Shown here: positions 13,797 through 22,049 of the stretch, in pieces
Layout: every line of letters starts with the position of its first letter
Numbering within the stretch: position 1 is the stretch's first letter
Virus record (IMG/VR): IMGVR_UViG_3300031951_000737
Span: 1 to 32,790 of that record
Origin: a virus
Reading direction: 5' to 3' (one strand)
DNA: 32,790 bases
Position numbers and translations under genes: made by a program
The notes under the pieces: generated by a model
The model's database searches: none
What the model was told of the DNA's origin: nothing
The model's input: only the letters and a program-made list of their open reading frames with translations

Positions 13797-16718
13797 TTAA
13801 TATCCTTGCAAAGTAATGTCGGCTTTTGCGCCTGATGTTGCGATTTGACTAGAATTATAACCTGTGATAGTTGGTGCAAGTGGGTTTGTTTTATCAACCC
13901 GCAATGTAACAACTCCCACTCCATTTTGCTGCAATGTTGCTTGTACGTTAGTTATAGATGTGAAGTTTTTTGTGTACGCAATTGCACCGCCTGTGACAGT
14001 GTAATTAGGTAAAACTTCAATAATGTCTGGCGCATCAACCGCAAAATTAAATTGAGTAACTTTACCAACTGCGCCTGTACCCAAAGAGATTCTAAATTGA
14101 TAATATCCGTTTTGTACAACTATGCTTGAAGGCATTGGCAAGAATGGCGTATCACCACCACCATAAAATGACGCATTATCATCTATGCCATATTTTGAAT
14201 CGCCATCTGCACCGTAAAATGATGGGGCATTAACTTGCCTATATTCAACAATTGGATTATTGCCTTCCGCAGTCCAATATAAAACGCCTACTGAACCTGC
14301 TAAAGCATCACCAATATAAGTTTCTAAAGTTGTATAAGTTAATGCCTTATAAATGTCTGCATCATAAAAAGATTCTGCATCACCATGATAAAAGGTTTGG
14401 TCATCCTCGCCATAAAATGATGTGTTTAAATCGGCAACTAAATCACCGCCAATAACTGAACAATTTACTTTATCGCCTAACCAACCATCGGCTTTAAAAT
14501 CAATTACATCAATTACATTAGCAATCAAATTACTGTCAGACACATTTAAATTAATTGCCGCAGCATTAACTGATTCATGTCCTTCAGTATCAACTGCTTT
14601 AATTAATACCGTTACAATCAGCGCAGTTAAGCCTGTGGCAGCATAAACTGTATCTGTAACCAATCCGCTAAACAATGGTGATGCAGTACCCCAATCGGTA
14701 TTTGCGCCATATTGATAGCGGATTTTGTATCCTGCTAACCGCCAGTTTGAAACTGGATTCCATGATAAATTTATACCGTTACCAGTTGCGCCAGTAACAT
14801 CATCAATGTAAGTCGGATTCCAAATAATTTGTGTGCCGCTAGAAAACAAACTTATCTTTAGCGCATTACCTACACGCACAAAAAAGTAATATGTACCCGC
14901 TTCAAATGTAGCAATTTCAAATGCGCTTAATGCTGTGCTTAGATTAAATCCTTGTCCATTTGTTGACGTATAAGTTGTAAGCAAACTTAATTGTGCGGTT
15001 GTTGGATTTGCTACAGTGGAATACCATATTTCTAAAAATTCAATAATGCCACTTTCACTAGTAGTTGGCACAACATCAAATTTTGGTTTAAACCCTGCAT
15101 TAACAATTCCGCTAATTACTGGCGCAGGTACAGTGCCAAAAATAGTAGGGTCTAAGAATCCGCTATTAGGCGCAGGCGTAAATTGAGTAACATTAGTATC
15201 AGCAAAAACGGCAGGATTAAATTCTGTAAGAATTAAACTTGCTGTAACCGAACCATCATCAGCAAAATTTTCTGTTACCTTTTGAACTCTAAATAACTTG
15301 TTAGTAAAGGCATAATTTGTATTTGTTAATTCTACAATATCGCCTGCTTCTAATTGAATTCCAACATAATTAATGACGCATTGAATTTGTAAATCTTCTC
15401 GGCATGATTTTAAAAATCTGTTTGCTAATACTTGCGCTCTTACATTGTCATTAACTAAAGGCAGTGTAATGGTCTGTTTGTTTACTGGTTCATTTGGATA
15501 CAGCAAAGATGGTGCAACTTGTGCAAGGTCAAATATAGAACTTGCAAAAGTATCTTGTTCGGTATTATCAATAAATTTAACTTCAGCAATATTAAATGTA
15601 TTGGATATGTCTAATGGCGAAACACTAATTGCGCCAATTAAATTTGAATCGTCAATTTGTAGTGCAGTTGTATAAGTTGGTTGCTGAATTATTACGCCCC
15701 ACTTGCTTGTTATCTCATTATATTTAACTAAACAATCACAGCAATTAGCCATCATTTGAATGTTAGCCATAATTGGTTGATCAGTTAAAATAACCCCATC
15801 AAACCTAAATCTAATTATGCTATTTGTGCCGCCTGTATATGGCGTGAATGTTATAACTTGTGAGCAATAAGCATTTAAAGCAGTTAAACTTGTGGTATCT
15901 ACATTAGCCAATGCTAATGCAGCACCGTATCTTGATGATCTAAAATAATCTAAGAAACAATCTCCCGGATTTGATCTAGGATTAATTACTTGAAATCTTG
16001 TTTGTTGAATTCCAGTAATATTTGCATCACTTGAATAAGTTAATTTAATAATTAAAAATGCACAATTAGTCATTAACTTAGTGGCATCCCATTGATATGA
16101 TAAATTAGGGTCACTCATTACAGTTATTGCAGATAGTGCGCTATTTGTTGGAGTATTTGAACCATTGCGGTAAAAATAAAACTCCATTAACCCTGCAACA
16201 GACGTATCAACCAATCCACTAGATTCATCAAGCAAGCCAGTTACTTTATAAGTTTGTCCAACTGTTGTGCTAAATATTACTTTCTTACCGCCCCAATAAA
16301 CATCGCCAAAACTAAACACATCACCAGTATTTCCATTTTCTGAATTGGTTACTTCAGATAATGCCATTACATAATAAATTTGCTGATTATTATTTGTAAT
16401 AGATAAATCAACAATAGTGCCGCCAACATAAGCAGAGCCATAAATTACTGGTAATTTATTATCAGTTGCAGGCGGTATCTGTTGACGATTTCCCGGATTA
16501 GGATAACGTGTGCCATCAAATGAAGGCATATCAGGCGCAAATACTCGTGCCAAAACTGCTGAAACAACCATATTAATTGCAAAGGCAGCAACAGCAATTG
16601 TTGTTGCTGATGCGCCAACAAAAAGTGCGGTTGCAATAATTGTTCCAACAGCAAAAGCAGGCGCAGTAAATGTTAATAGCGCAATAGCTAACCAAATTTT
16701 ATTGAATCCAGTTTTCAT
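13797..16718 (-). CDS. J-like central tail tip protein
   Basis: A 973-aa protein. The order is: a signal-peptide-like start with APAFA at about 19-23; glycine/alanine-rich hydrophobic segments to residue 60; a tip domain with PVIYGSAYVGGTIVDL and WGGKKV; a hub-like region with CCDCLVKYNEI and GDIVELTNTNYAFTNKLFRVQKV (typical of J/gp27-like hubs); fibronectin-like segments; acidic aromatic repeats (SFYGEDD, FYHGD, SFYGAD) at about 766-856; and a beta-rich end. It follows the tail hub genes and precedes the fibre genes, as gpJ does in lambda. It would bind receptor and close the tail tube. Confidence 0.85.
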   Translation of the reverse strand: MKTGFNKIWLAIALLTFTAPAFAVGTIIATALFVGASATTIAVAAFAINMVVSAVLARVFAPDMPSFDGTRYPNPGNRQQIPPATDNKLPVIYGSAYVGGTIVDLSITNNNQQIYYVMALSEVTNSENGNTGDVFSFGDVYWGGKKVIFSTTVGQTYKVTGLLDESSGLVDTSVAGLMEFYFYRNGSNTPTNSALSAITVMSDPNLSYQWDATKLMTNCAFLIIKLTYSSDANITGIQQTRFQVINPRSNPGDCFLDYFRSSRYGAALALANVDTTSLTALNAYCSQVITFTPYTGGTNSIIRFRFDGVILTDQPIMANIQMMANCCDCLVKYNEITSKWGVIIQQPTYTTALQIDDSNLIGAISVSPLDISNTFNIAEVKFIDNTEQDTFASSIFDLAQVAPSLLYPNEPVNKQTITLPLVNDNVRAQVLANRFLKSCREDLQIQCVINYVGIQLEAGDIVELTNTNYAFTNKLFRVQKVTENFADDGSVTASLILTEFNPAVFADTNVTQFTPAPNSGFLDPTIFGTVPAPVISGIVNAGFKPKFDVVPTTSESGIIEFLEIWYSTVANPTTAQLSLLTTYTSTNGQGFNLSTALSAFEIATFEAGTYYFFVRVGNALKISLFSSGTQIIWNPTYIDDVTGATGNGINLSWNPVSNWRLAGYKIRYQYGANTDWGTASPLFSGLVTDTVYAATGLTALIVTVLIKAVDTEGHESVNAAAINLNVSDSNLIANVIDVIDFKADGWLGDKVNCSVIGGDLVADLNTSFYGEDDQTFYHGDAESFYDADIYKALTYTTLETYIGDALAGSVGVLYWTAEGNNPIVEYRQVNAPSFYGADGDSKYGIDDNASFYGGGDTPFLPMPSSIVVQNGYYQFRISLGTGAVGKVTQFNFAVDAPDIIEVLPNYTVTGGAIAYTKNFTSITNVQATLQQNGVGVVTLRVDKTNPLAPTITGYNSSQIATSGAKADITLQGY

Positions 16719-17133
16719 CTATTTTCCTAAACCCTAACTTTTCATATTTTAAATTTGGGCTAGTTGCAATTTTGCTCAAAGTAAAATATTTAATTTTGCC
16801 GCTATTTTTTAATTCGTTTGCATATTCTAAATATGCTTTCAATAATTTATAACCTGAAGTGCCGTTTCTATATTGTGGCAATACATACCATGCAATTTCG
16901 TGAAGAACAAATGTTTCATGATTCCAAATGCTAGGCAATGTTAAACACATAAAAAATCCAACATTGTCTTTAATAAATATTCTGCCTTGTCCTGCAAAAA
17001 TGTTATTTATTAAATTACTTAGTTGGGTTTCATCATTGCTTGCAAATAATTCTTTTAATGGGCTTTCATCTCGAAAGCATTTCATAAATTCTATTATCTG
17101 TGTCTTATCGTATTTGTTTGCTTGTCTTATCAT
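16699..17133 (-). CDS. GNAT-family acetyltransferase in the tail module
   Basis: A 144-aa GNAT fold. The central beta strands and the acetyl-CoA region VLPQYRNGTSGYKLLKAYLEYA (a divergent R/Q-x2-G-x-G/A loop, here RNGTSG) are followed by the closing YEKLGFRKIDENWIQ. It lies between the tail hub and tip genes with overlaps of 4 and 20 nt, so it is cotranscribed with structural genes. The substrate is unknown; modification of a tail protein or a host target during late infection is inferred. Confidence 0.8.
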   Translation of the reverse strand: MIRQANKYDKTQIIEFMKCFRDESPLKELFASNDETQLSNLINNIFAGQGRIFIKDNVGFFMCLTLPSIWNHETFVLHEIAWYVLPQYRNGTSGYKLLKAYLEYANELKNSGKIKYFTLSKIATSPNLKYEKLGFRKIDENWIQ

Positions 17134-17720
17134 TCTTTACCAAAAGCATAATTAATAGTTTGAATAAACGCTACTCGATTCATGCTTGTATCATTTGGGG
17201 CATAAAATTGCCATGAATTATTATTTGTATATCTACCTGCTAACCTGTTTTGCAAAATCAATTGTATGCTTGACGCACTAACTGTAATAGTGCCAAGATA
17301 ACCACGCACTTCTTCATACCATTGCTCACTAATACCAAATGAATTGACGTATCCATTAAAAAATTGATATAACCCGCCAGTGCCACCAGTGGTTAATAAT
17401 TCCCCATTTGCATTAAAAAACCCATGCCACATTTCAAGTTGTGCGCCTTTTATTTCCGTACCTAATACAAGCGCAAGCATTGTTGGGTCAATACCTGTTA
17501 ATGTTACTGTGGTTTCATTTGCAGTTGATTTAATATCTCTAGTTGCATTCCCAACTTTTACTAATTGCCCTAATGCGGTAAACGGCAATGCATCAACTGC
17601 CGGAACTGTTATTGCTGTTGGCGTAGTAGCAAAACGATAAGTTGCAGAAGGCGTAGTCATACGCACAAAATCCGCATAACGAATTGTGTTTGTATTTTGT
17701 ACTGGAGCAATGTTATTCAC
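17130..17720 (-). CDS. Tail hub-like protein
   Basis: A 196-aa beta-rich protein. VKVGNATRDIKSTANETTVTLTGID...GAQLEMWHGFFNANGEL...FFNGYVNSFGI.. and the end SSIQLILQNRLAGRYTNNNSWQFYAPNDTSMNRVAFIQTINYAFGKE resemble phage hub proteins of the DUF2163 / lambda L-like type (late LQNR-GR-T, YP-D---RV--IQ motif). The position after the tape measure and before the J-like tip supports a baseplate or hub role. I cannot see the usual C-terminal iron-sulfur cysteines of gpL. Confidence 0.6.
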   Translation of the reverse strand: MNNIAPVQNTNTIRYADFVRMTTPSATYRFATTPTAITVPAVDALPFTALGQLVKVGNATRDIKSTANETTVTLTGIDPTMLALVLGTEIKGAQLEMWHGFFNANGELLTTGGTGGLYQFFNGYVNSFGISEQWYEEVRGYLGTITVSASSIQLILQNRLAGRYTNNNSWQFYAPNDTSMNRVAFIQTINYAFGKE

Positions 17721-18397
17721 AGCACAACCTCATATCCTCTAAACTGTCCATTCCATTGAATGAATGAATCATTGGTCATTGGGATTAATGTGTAATCAGG
17801 ATAATCACGCAGCACTACTGGAAAAGTAATGCCTGTGTAATTGCTACCACCAATTGGTTGCGTTGTGCCATATTGCCCAATAACCGCTTCCATTGTTGCG
17901 CCTAATGTAGTCAATATGGTTCTATGCACTGGAATATTAACCGTTGTATCAACTCCACGTTGCACATCGGCAGTTGCTATATATGAATAACGATCAATCT
18001 GCAAAAAATCGCCTGTCTTTACAATGTATGCACTTGCAGAAATAGAAGGCAAACTTCCCAAAACAATAGTTTTATTTGCTGATGCTGTTTGGTATCTGCA
18101 AGCTGCAATTTGACCACTAGTCATATCGCCACGATAAGCAATATAGTTAAGCCATCCAGTAGTGCCAAAATTTAAATACTGTTCAGTGATTCTATCCGCT
18201 TCACGCAAACTAGATAACAAGCCACGATTTTGCGAATACAGCAAATAATTCATTGGCTTAATTGTGAATTCAAATGGTTGCACCGTTAAAACTTCGGCAG
18301 TGCTTATACGCATATTGCGTGACAGCATTTGCCCTGCAAATTTATGGTCATTAATACCAACCGATTCAGCAACAGATAAGATTGTTTGCAGCGACAT
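17717..18397 (-). CDS. Distal tail protein-like
   Basis: A 226-aa beta-rich protein directly after the tape measure, in the slot of the distal tail protein (Dit) or lambda M. The N-terminus is helical (LQTILSVAESVGINDHKFAGQMLSRNM), then an FEFTIKP strand and many short beta segments ending FIQWNGQFRGYEVVL. I do not recognise a named domain. The function rests on gene order and beta content. It overlaps the hub gene by 4 nt. Confidence 0.6.
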   Translation of the reverse strand: MSLQTILSVAESVGINDHKFAGQMLSRNMRISTAEVLTVQPFEFTIKPMNYLLYSQNRGLLSSLREADRITEQYLNFGTTGWLNYIAYRGDMTSGQIAACRYQTASANKTIVLGSLPSISASAYIVKTGDFLQIDRYSYIATADVQRGVDTTVNIPVHRTILTTLGATMEAVIGQYGTTQPIGGSNYTGITFPVVLRDYPDYTLIPMTNDSFIQWNGQFRGYEVVL

Positions 18398-18399
18398 AA

Positions 18400-20430
18400 T
18401 TACCTCGAAATTGGTACACTACGATTGGCAGATTGATATGATGCCCAAATCGCATTTTTATTTGCAGCTAAAAACTGTGTGGCAGATTGTGTGTCTATTG
18501 CACTCATATTTGCAATGTAATTGCCGTTCACTGTTATGCCATTATTGCCACCGCCTGCCGCAGCCATTTGTTGCCATGAGCCATTAGGTATAACAGTGCC
18601 AGAAGTTTGTGGAACAAATAATTCTGCGCCATTTTCACCAACAATAGTAGGTGAATCAATACGACCGCCAGATGCTTTTTTACCAACACCACTCATAATA
18701 AGACTTGCGCTAGGATTTGCACCACCGCCTGTAGGCATTCCACCAAAACTACTTATTATTGATCTTAATATCATGGATGCTTGCGCTCTCATTTCCATGA
18801 CAAGCAAATCTTTAATTACACTGCCGACAAAATCTTTAAACGCAAATTTACCTGTATCTACAAACCTGCGAATGGCAGTTTCCATATTAGATGTTACTGA
18901 TTCAAATGCAGCACGACCACGCAATGATGCTTTTTCAGCCGTTTCTGTATATTCCTTCATAGCTTCAGACCAACCTGCCGACCATGATTTTTGTCGCTCA
19001 ATAGATTTCTGCAAATTTTCATCTTCCATTTGATTCAATTGCAGAAAATAATCTCTTCTATTTGCTAATTCGGTTTCTATATAATAAACTTTCTTATCGT
19101 AAATTTCTTTTGCTCTAACTTGTTCAGAAGAATCTGCCCTTTCAAATTCTGCCAATGCAACTGCTTTAGCTTCCGTTGCTCTTTGCTCGATGTCTTTTAA
19201 TTTTTGCGCTTGGTCAATATTTAATTTGCGAACATTGTATTCATTCTCAGAAATTTTATATCGCTCACCCTCTAATTCAAGCAATTGCTTTTGATTGTCA
19301 AATTCATTTGACATTAACTCTGTATTAAGTTTATGCAATTCAAACATTTCTTTTAATTGAGCATTATATTTTGCTTGCCTGTCATAAGCCTTTGCAAGTA
19401 ATTCTTGAAATGCTTCTTCTAATTCTTTTGCTTTCTCTGCTTCTTTTTTTCTTTTTTCGGCAGCTTTTTCTGCATCTCTTTCTGCTTTTTCTCTTGCTGA
19501 TTTTTGTGCAGCTAATTGTTTATCGCTTAACTTTTTGTAGTCTGCACTTATGTCAGGAATGCCGCCTGCATTTTGCGGGAAAGATTGACCAACAAAAGAT
19601 TCTTTTTTTCTACTTGGTAAATTTAAATCTTTTAAAATTAAATCTTGTTGTGCTTGCTGTTTAGCAAACCAAGACATATCAGATTTTTGTATCTTATCTA
19701 ATTCTTTACCAAATTCTGCGGTGCTATTTATCCATGTGGCAAATGGTTGCGCTAATTTCTGCATCATCAAGCCAATGTTTTTCATTGCCTTTTCGATGTT
19801 TTCCCATGCCGCAGCATTATCCTCAATTGATTTAACTAATTCAGGGTCTTTAAATTCTTTGTATTTATCAACAAAATCATCCCAATTAACTGTCTTAATT
19901 GATTTGCCTAATAAATCTTGACCAAGAGAAAGCCGTTCGGTTGCTGATCTTGCTTCAGTTAATGCAGAAGCAACACGCCTAAATAATTCATCAAGTTTTA
20001 ATCTATCAACTTCCGCACCAGATATACCAAGCCGTTCAAATGATTTACGCATTTGATCGTTGCCTTCTCTTGCGGCATCTTGGGCGTTAGCAAGTTTTTG
20101 AAACATTGTTGACGCATCTTCAGCGTTACCGCCTGCGCCTTGCAATGCTGCTTGAGTAGCAAGAACTGATTCAACTGTTATATCTAATGCTTTTGCTAAA
20201 TCAGAATATTCATCTGCCTTTTGAAATGTTTTTGCTAGTGCTGCGGTTGTTATGGTTGCGGCAATGCCAACTTTTGTAAATGCGTCTGCAACTGCGTTTT
20301 CCCATTCGCGCATTTGCTTTTTTTGCTGATAAACAAACTCTCTTGTTTTACCAGTGGCATCATCCATGCCTTTAAGAAATTCGGAAGTGTTTATACCAAG
20401 ATAAACACCAAGACGCGCAATCAATGACAT
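18400..20430 (-). CDS. Tape measure protein
   Basis: A 676-aa protein. Residues 1-280 match phage tape measures (LGVYLGINTSEFLKGMDDATGKTREF; EYSDLAKALDITVESVLATQAALQGAGGNAEDASTMFQKL; RSATERLSLGQDLLGKS). Residues 290-490 are a charged coiled coil. The end has GGRIDSPTIVGENGAELFVPQ, a common tape-measure C-terminus. It sets tail length; at about 0.15 nm per residue it predicts a tail near 100 nm. It follows the chaperone G/GT genes, with HK97-gp10-like protein between, and precedes the distal tail genes. Confidence 0.92.
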   Translation of the reverse strand: MSLIARLGVYLGINTSEFLKGMDDATGKTREFVYQQKKQMREWENAVADAFTKVGIAATITTAALAKTFQKADEYSDLAKALDITVESVLATQAALQGAGGNAEDASTMFQKLANAQDAAREGNDQMRKSFERLGISGAEVDRLKLDELFRRVASALTEARSATERLSLGQDLLGKSIKTVNWDDFVDKYKEFKDPELVKSIEDNAAAWENIEKAMKNIGLMMQKLAQPFATWINSTAEFGKELDKIQKSDMSWFAKQQAQQDLILKDLNLPSRKKESFVGQSFPQNAGGIPDISADYKKLSDKQLAAQKSAREKAERDAEKAAEKRKKEAEKAKELEEAFQELLAKAYDRQAKYNAQLKEMFELHKLNTELMSNEFDNQKQLLELEGERYKISENEYNVRKLNIDQAQKLKDIEQRATEAKAVALAEFERADSSEQVRAKEIYDKKVYYIETELANRRDYFLQLNQMEDENLQKSIERQKSWSAGWSEAMKEYTETAEKASLRGRAAFESVTSNMETAIRRFVDTGKFAFKDFVGSVIKDLLVMEMRAQASMILRSIISSFGGMPTGGGANPSASLIMSGVGKKASGGRIDSPTIVGENGAELFVPQTSGTVIPNGSWQQMAAAGGGNNGITVNGNYIANMSAIDTQSATQFLAANKNAIWASYQSANRSVPISR

Positions 20431-20433
20431 AAT

Positions 20434-20982
20434 TTAACCTGTGTTTTTAGCCCGATATTTATTCAAAGCAATTTGTATTTCTTGCTTTAATTTTTCAGTA
20501 ACTTCATGTTGTTTGCTTTCCAATGCAGGGCGCAAATATGGTCTAGCTGCCATGCGTACAGTACCAAATTCTCTTTGCACTGCTAATGCTGATCGTTTAC
20601 TCATACCTTTAACATCAACAGTTTTGTTTTTATTTTTTGTACCAAACTCAACTGCCATTGCTCGCGCATCCGAAATATCACCAACATTCAATTTTGCGGA
20701 TACAGTAGCCATTATTAAATCGCCTTTTTGCACATACTTTGATCTTAAATCTTTTGGTCTAACTGGTCTTGCTGTTATTTTAAGTGTTCTTTTTAGTTGC
20801 CCTGTATCCTCACCATGCCCATGATATAAATTATCTTTTGCTTTTTGCAATACAACTTGCATGGATTTTCTAGCGGCAGGCACTAAAATATTTTTACGCG
20901 CATCTGTAACACCAAATTCTTTATTTATTTGGTCTAGCAAATATTCAAATTCTGCAAATCCAACTAAACTAGTTTTTGACAT
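20434..20982 (-). CDS. HK97-gp10-like tail completion protein
   Basis: A 182-aa protein. It has ILVPAARKSMQVVLQKAKDNL and HGEDTGQLKRTLKI near 30-72, then a beta segment, and REFGTVRMAARPYLRPALES--HEVTEKLKQEI near 136-170. This is the HK97-gp10 family layout (helix, GxLrxSi, AxPFlrPA). Such proteins join or complete the head-tail interface. Usually the gene sits between the head-closure and tail-terminator genes; here it lies after the tail chaperones, next to the tape measure. Confidence 0.8.
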   Translation of the reverse strand: MSKTSLVGFAEFEYLLDQINKEFGVTDARKNILVPAARKSMQVVLQKAKDNLYHGHGEDTGQLKRTLKITARPVRPKDLRSKYVQKGDLIMATVSAKLNVGDISDARAMAVEFGTKNKNKTVDVKGMSKRSALAVQREFGTVRMAARPYLRPALESKQHEVTEKLKQEIQIALNKYRAKNTG

Positions 20983-21322
20983 TTGTAAGGTTCTTATGTG
21001 AATCAGGCATCATTGAAATAAAAGCAAGCAACTTATTATTTACATCATTGCGTTTTTGTTCTTCAGTTAATGGCGCATAAATGTAATCATAAGCCAGACC
21101 AATTACATTTTGTAATTTATATGGTTGCTGATTTTGCGCTCTAATATAATTAAACACACCCGCAGTTAAACTACCAATAGAATTCAATACTTGCTTATTG
21201 CCAATAAACCCATCATTTATTGCAACCATTACTAACCTGTAATCATCCTCGCTCATTGCGTCTGGATTTGCACCATGCGCCAACATATATGCCCGCGCCT
21301 GTAGTCGCAATGAGCCAATTAG
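20969..21322 (-). CDS. T domain of the G/GT tail chaperone, made by -1 frameshift
   Basis: A 117-codon extension (first codon CTA at 21322-21320) in the -1 frame of the upstream G gene. It has no ATG start or ribosome site at its front; the only internal start candidate is a TTG inside the predicted stem. Fusion at the slippery site gives about 270 aa, close to lambda gpGT (279 aa). The sequence (LQARAYMLAHGANPDAMSEDDYRLVMVAINDG) is helical. In lambda the T part binds the tape measure or tube subunits during tail assembly. It overlaps the HK97-gp10 gene by 14 nt. Confidence 0.8.
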   Translation of the reverse strand, partial: LIGSLRLQARAYMLAHGANPDAMSEDDYRLVMVAINDGFIGNKQVLNSIGSLTAGVFNYIRAQNQQPYKLQNVIGLAYDYIYAPLTEEQKRNDVNNKLLAFISMMPDSHKNLTNVKN

Positions 21323-21328
21323 TTTTTT
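21251..21328 (-). promoter_or_regulatory. Programmed -1 frameshift signal
   Basis: On the minus strand the heptamer A AAA AAC (21328-21322) is in the correct frame (AGA AAA AAC TAA) at the very end of gene G. After a 6-nt spacer a perfect 10-bp stem is possible: GCTCATTGCG (21315-21306) with CGCAATGAGC (21260-21251), enclosing 45 nt. Heptamer, spacer and stem fit the known rules for -1 ribosomal frameshifting. Confidence 0.85.
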
Positions 21329-21780
21329 CTTGTTTCCTCATAATTTGGCGAAATTACTTCACCAATTTTTTTTGATATTTCTAATTGAACTGAAAACGGA
21401 AATTCAGTTTCAATTTCTTCATAAGTTAATTGCGACAAATCCGCGCCATCAATTACAGGCACTAGCAATTTAAACATTTCAACAATTCGCGCATTTGTTT
21501 GTGCTGTAATCTGCGCCATTTCTTTCATTGATTTGTCGTTAAATATTATGTCATCATCTAAAAATTTAAAATTTTCACCTTCTAAAGTGTCTTTTTTTTC
21601 TAGCAAAGGCGCACATAATTTATCGTAATGGCTTTGCCATTCAGTATTTTTAATGCGTGTATTCATTTCTTCATACTCTGAAGCAAGCGGAACACGCACC
21701 CGCAACTTTTGCCCCGCCATCATAAAGTCACGAATTCTTATGTTTTCAGTATTAATTTTTAGGGATTCTGATAGTTTCAT
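21319..21780 (-). CDS. Tail assembly chaperone G
   Basis: A 153-aa helical protein (lambda gpG is 140 aa). MKLSESLKINTENIRIRDFMMAGQKLRVRVPLASEYEEMNTRI has the beta start and E-rich helices of G-type chaperones, and EMFKLLVPVIDGADLSQLTYEEIETEFPFSVQLEISKKIGEVI is a typical end. G and a minor GT product coat the tape measure and recruit tube subunits before assembly. The last codons hold the slippery site. The gene sits between the tail tube and tape measure genes, as expected. Confidence 0.82.
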   Translation of the reverse strand: MKLSESLKINTENIRIRDFMMAGQKLRVRVPLASEYEEMNTRIKNTEWQSHYDKLCAPLLEKKDTLEGENFKFLDDDIIFNDKSMKEMAQITAQTNARIVEMFKLLVPVIDGADLSQLTYEEIETEFPFSVQLEISKKIGEVISPNYEETRKN

Positions 21781-21783
21781 GTC

Positions 21784-22011
21784 TTATCCTTTTTTAATAA
21801 TGACTGTATATATTTCATTGTTTAGCCGTACTACATAATCGACTATTTCTTGTGGTGACATCTTATCGGCATGGTTAGCTGCAATTGAATGAGCCAATGC
21901 AATGCCAGTAAGTTTTTGCTGCGGAAATCCAAACCAACTTTTAGGCGCAGTTAATGATTGCTCTAATAAATAGCCTAATAAATCATTGCTTGATTGAATG
22001 TTTGTTGTCAT
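21784..22011 (-). CDS. Small hypothetical tail-module protein
   Basis: A 75-aa helical protein (MTTNIQSSNDLLGYLLEQSLTAPKSWFGFPQQKLTGIALAHSIAANHADKMSPQEIVDYVVRLNNEIYTVIIKK). It follows an intrinsic terminator 12 nt upstream and precedes the G chaperone gene by 3 nt. The family is not recognised; a minor tail or assembly role is inferred from position. Confidence 0.62.
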   Translation of the reverse strand: MTTNIQSSNDLLGYLLEQSLTAPKSWFGFPQQKLTGIALAHSIAANHADKMSPQEIVDYVVRLNNEIYTVIIKKG

Positions 22012-22023
22012 ATATTTTAATGT

Positions 22024-22043
22024 AAAAAAGCCCCCGAAGGGGC
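22024..22043 (-). terminator. Intrinsic terminator with TTCG loop after tail tube genes
   Basis: On the minus strand GCCCC-TTCG-GGGGC (22043-22030) is followed by six T (22029-22024). The TTCG tetraloop makes it very stable. It sits 6 nt past the second tube gene stop. Downstream tail genes would need readthrough or antitermination. Confidence 0.85.
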
Positions 22044-22049
22044 ATTGTT

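Noticed and set aside
13688-13924. Minus-strand frame overlapping the tip and fibre-associated genes
   Set aside because: Shifted shadow of the coding frames, His/Gln/Leu-rich, no ribosome site.
18521-19033. 170-codon plus-strand frame
   Set aside because: Antisense to the tape measure gene; proline/leucine-rich shadow.
20969-21310. Stand-alone 113-aa gene starting at TTG
   Set aside because: The TTG lies within the frameshift stem and lacks a ribosome site; the frame is better explained as the T part of a G/GT fusion.
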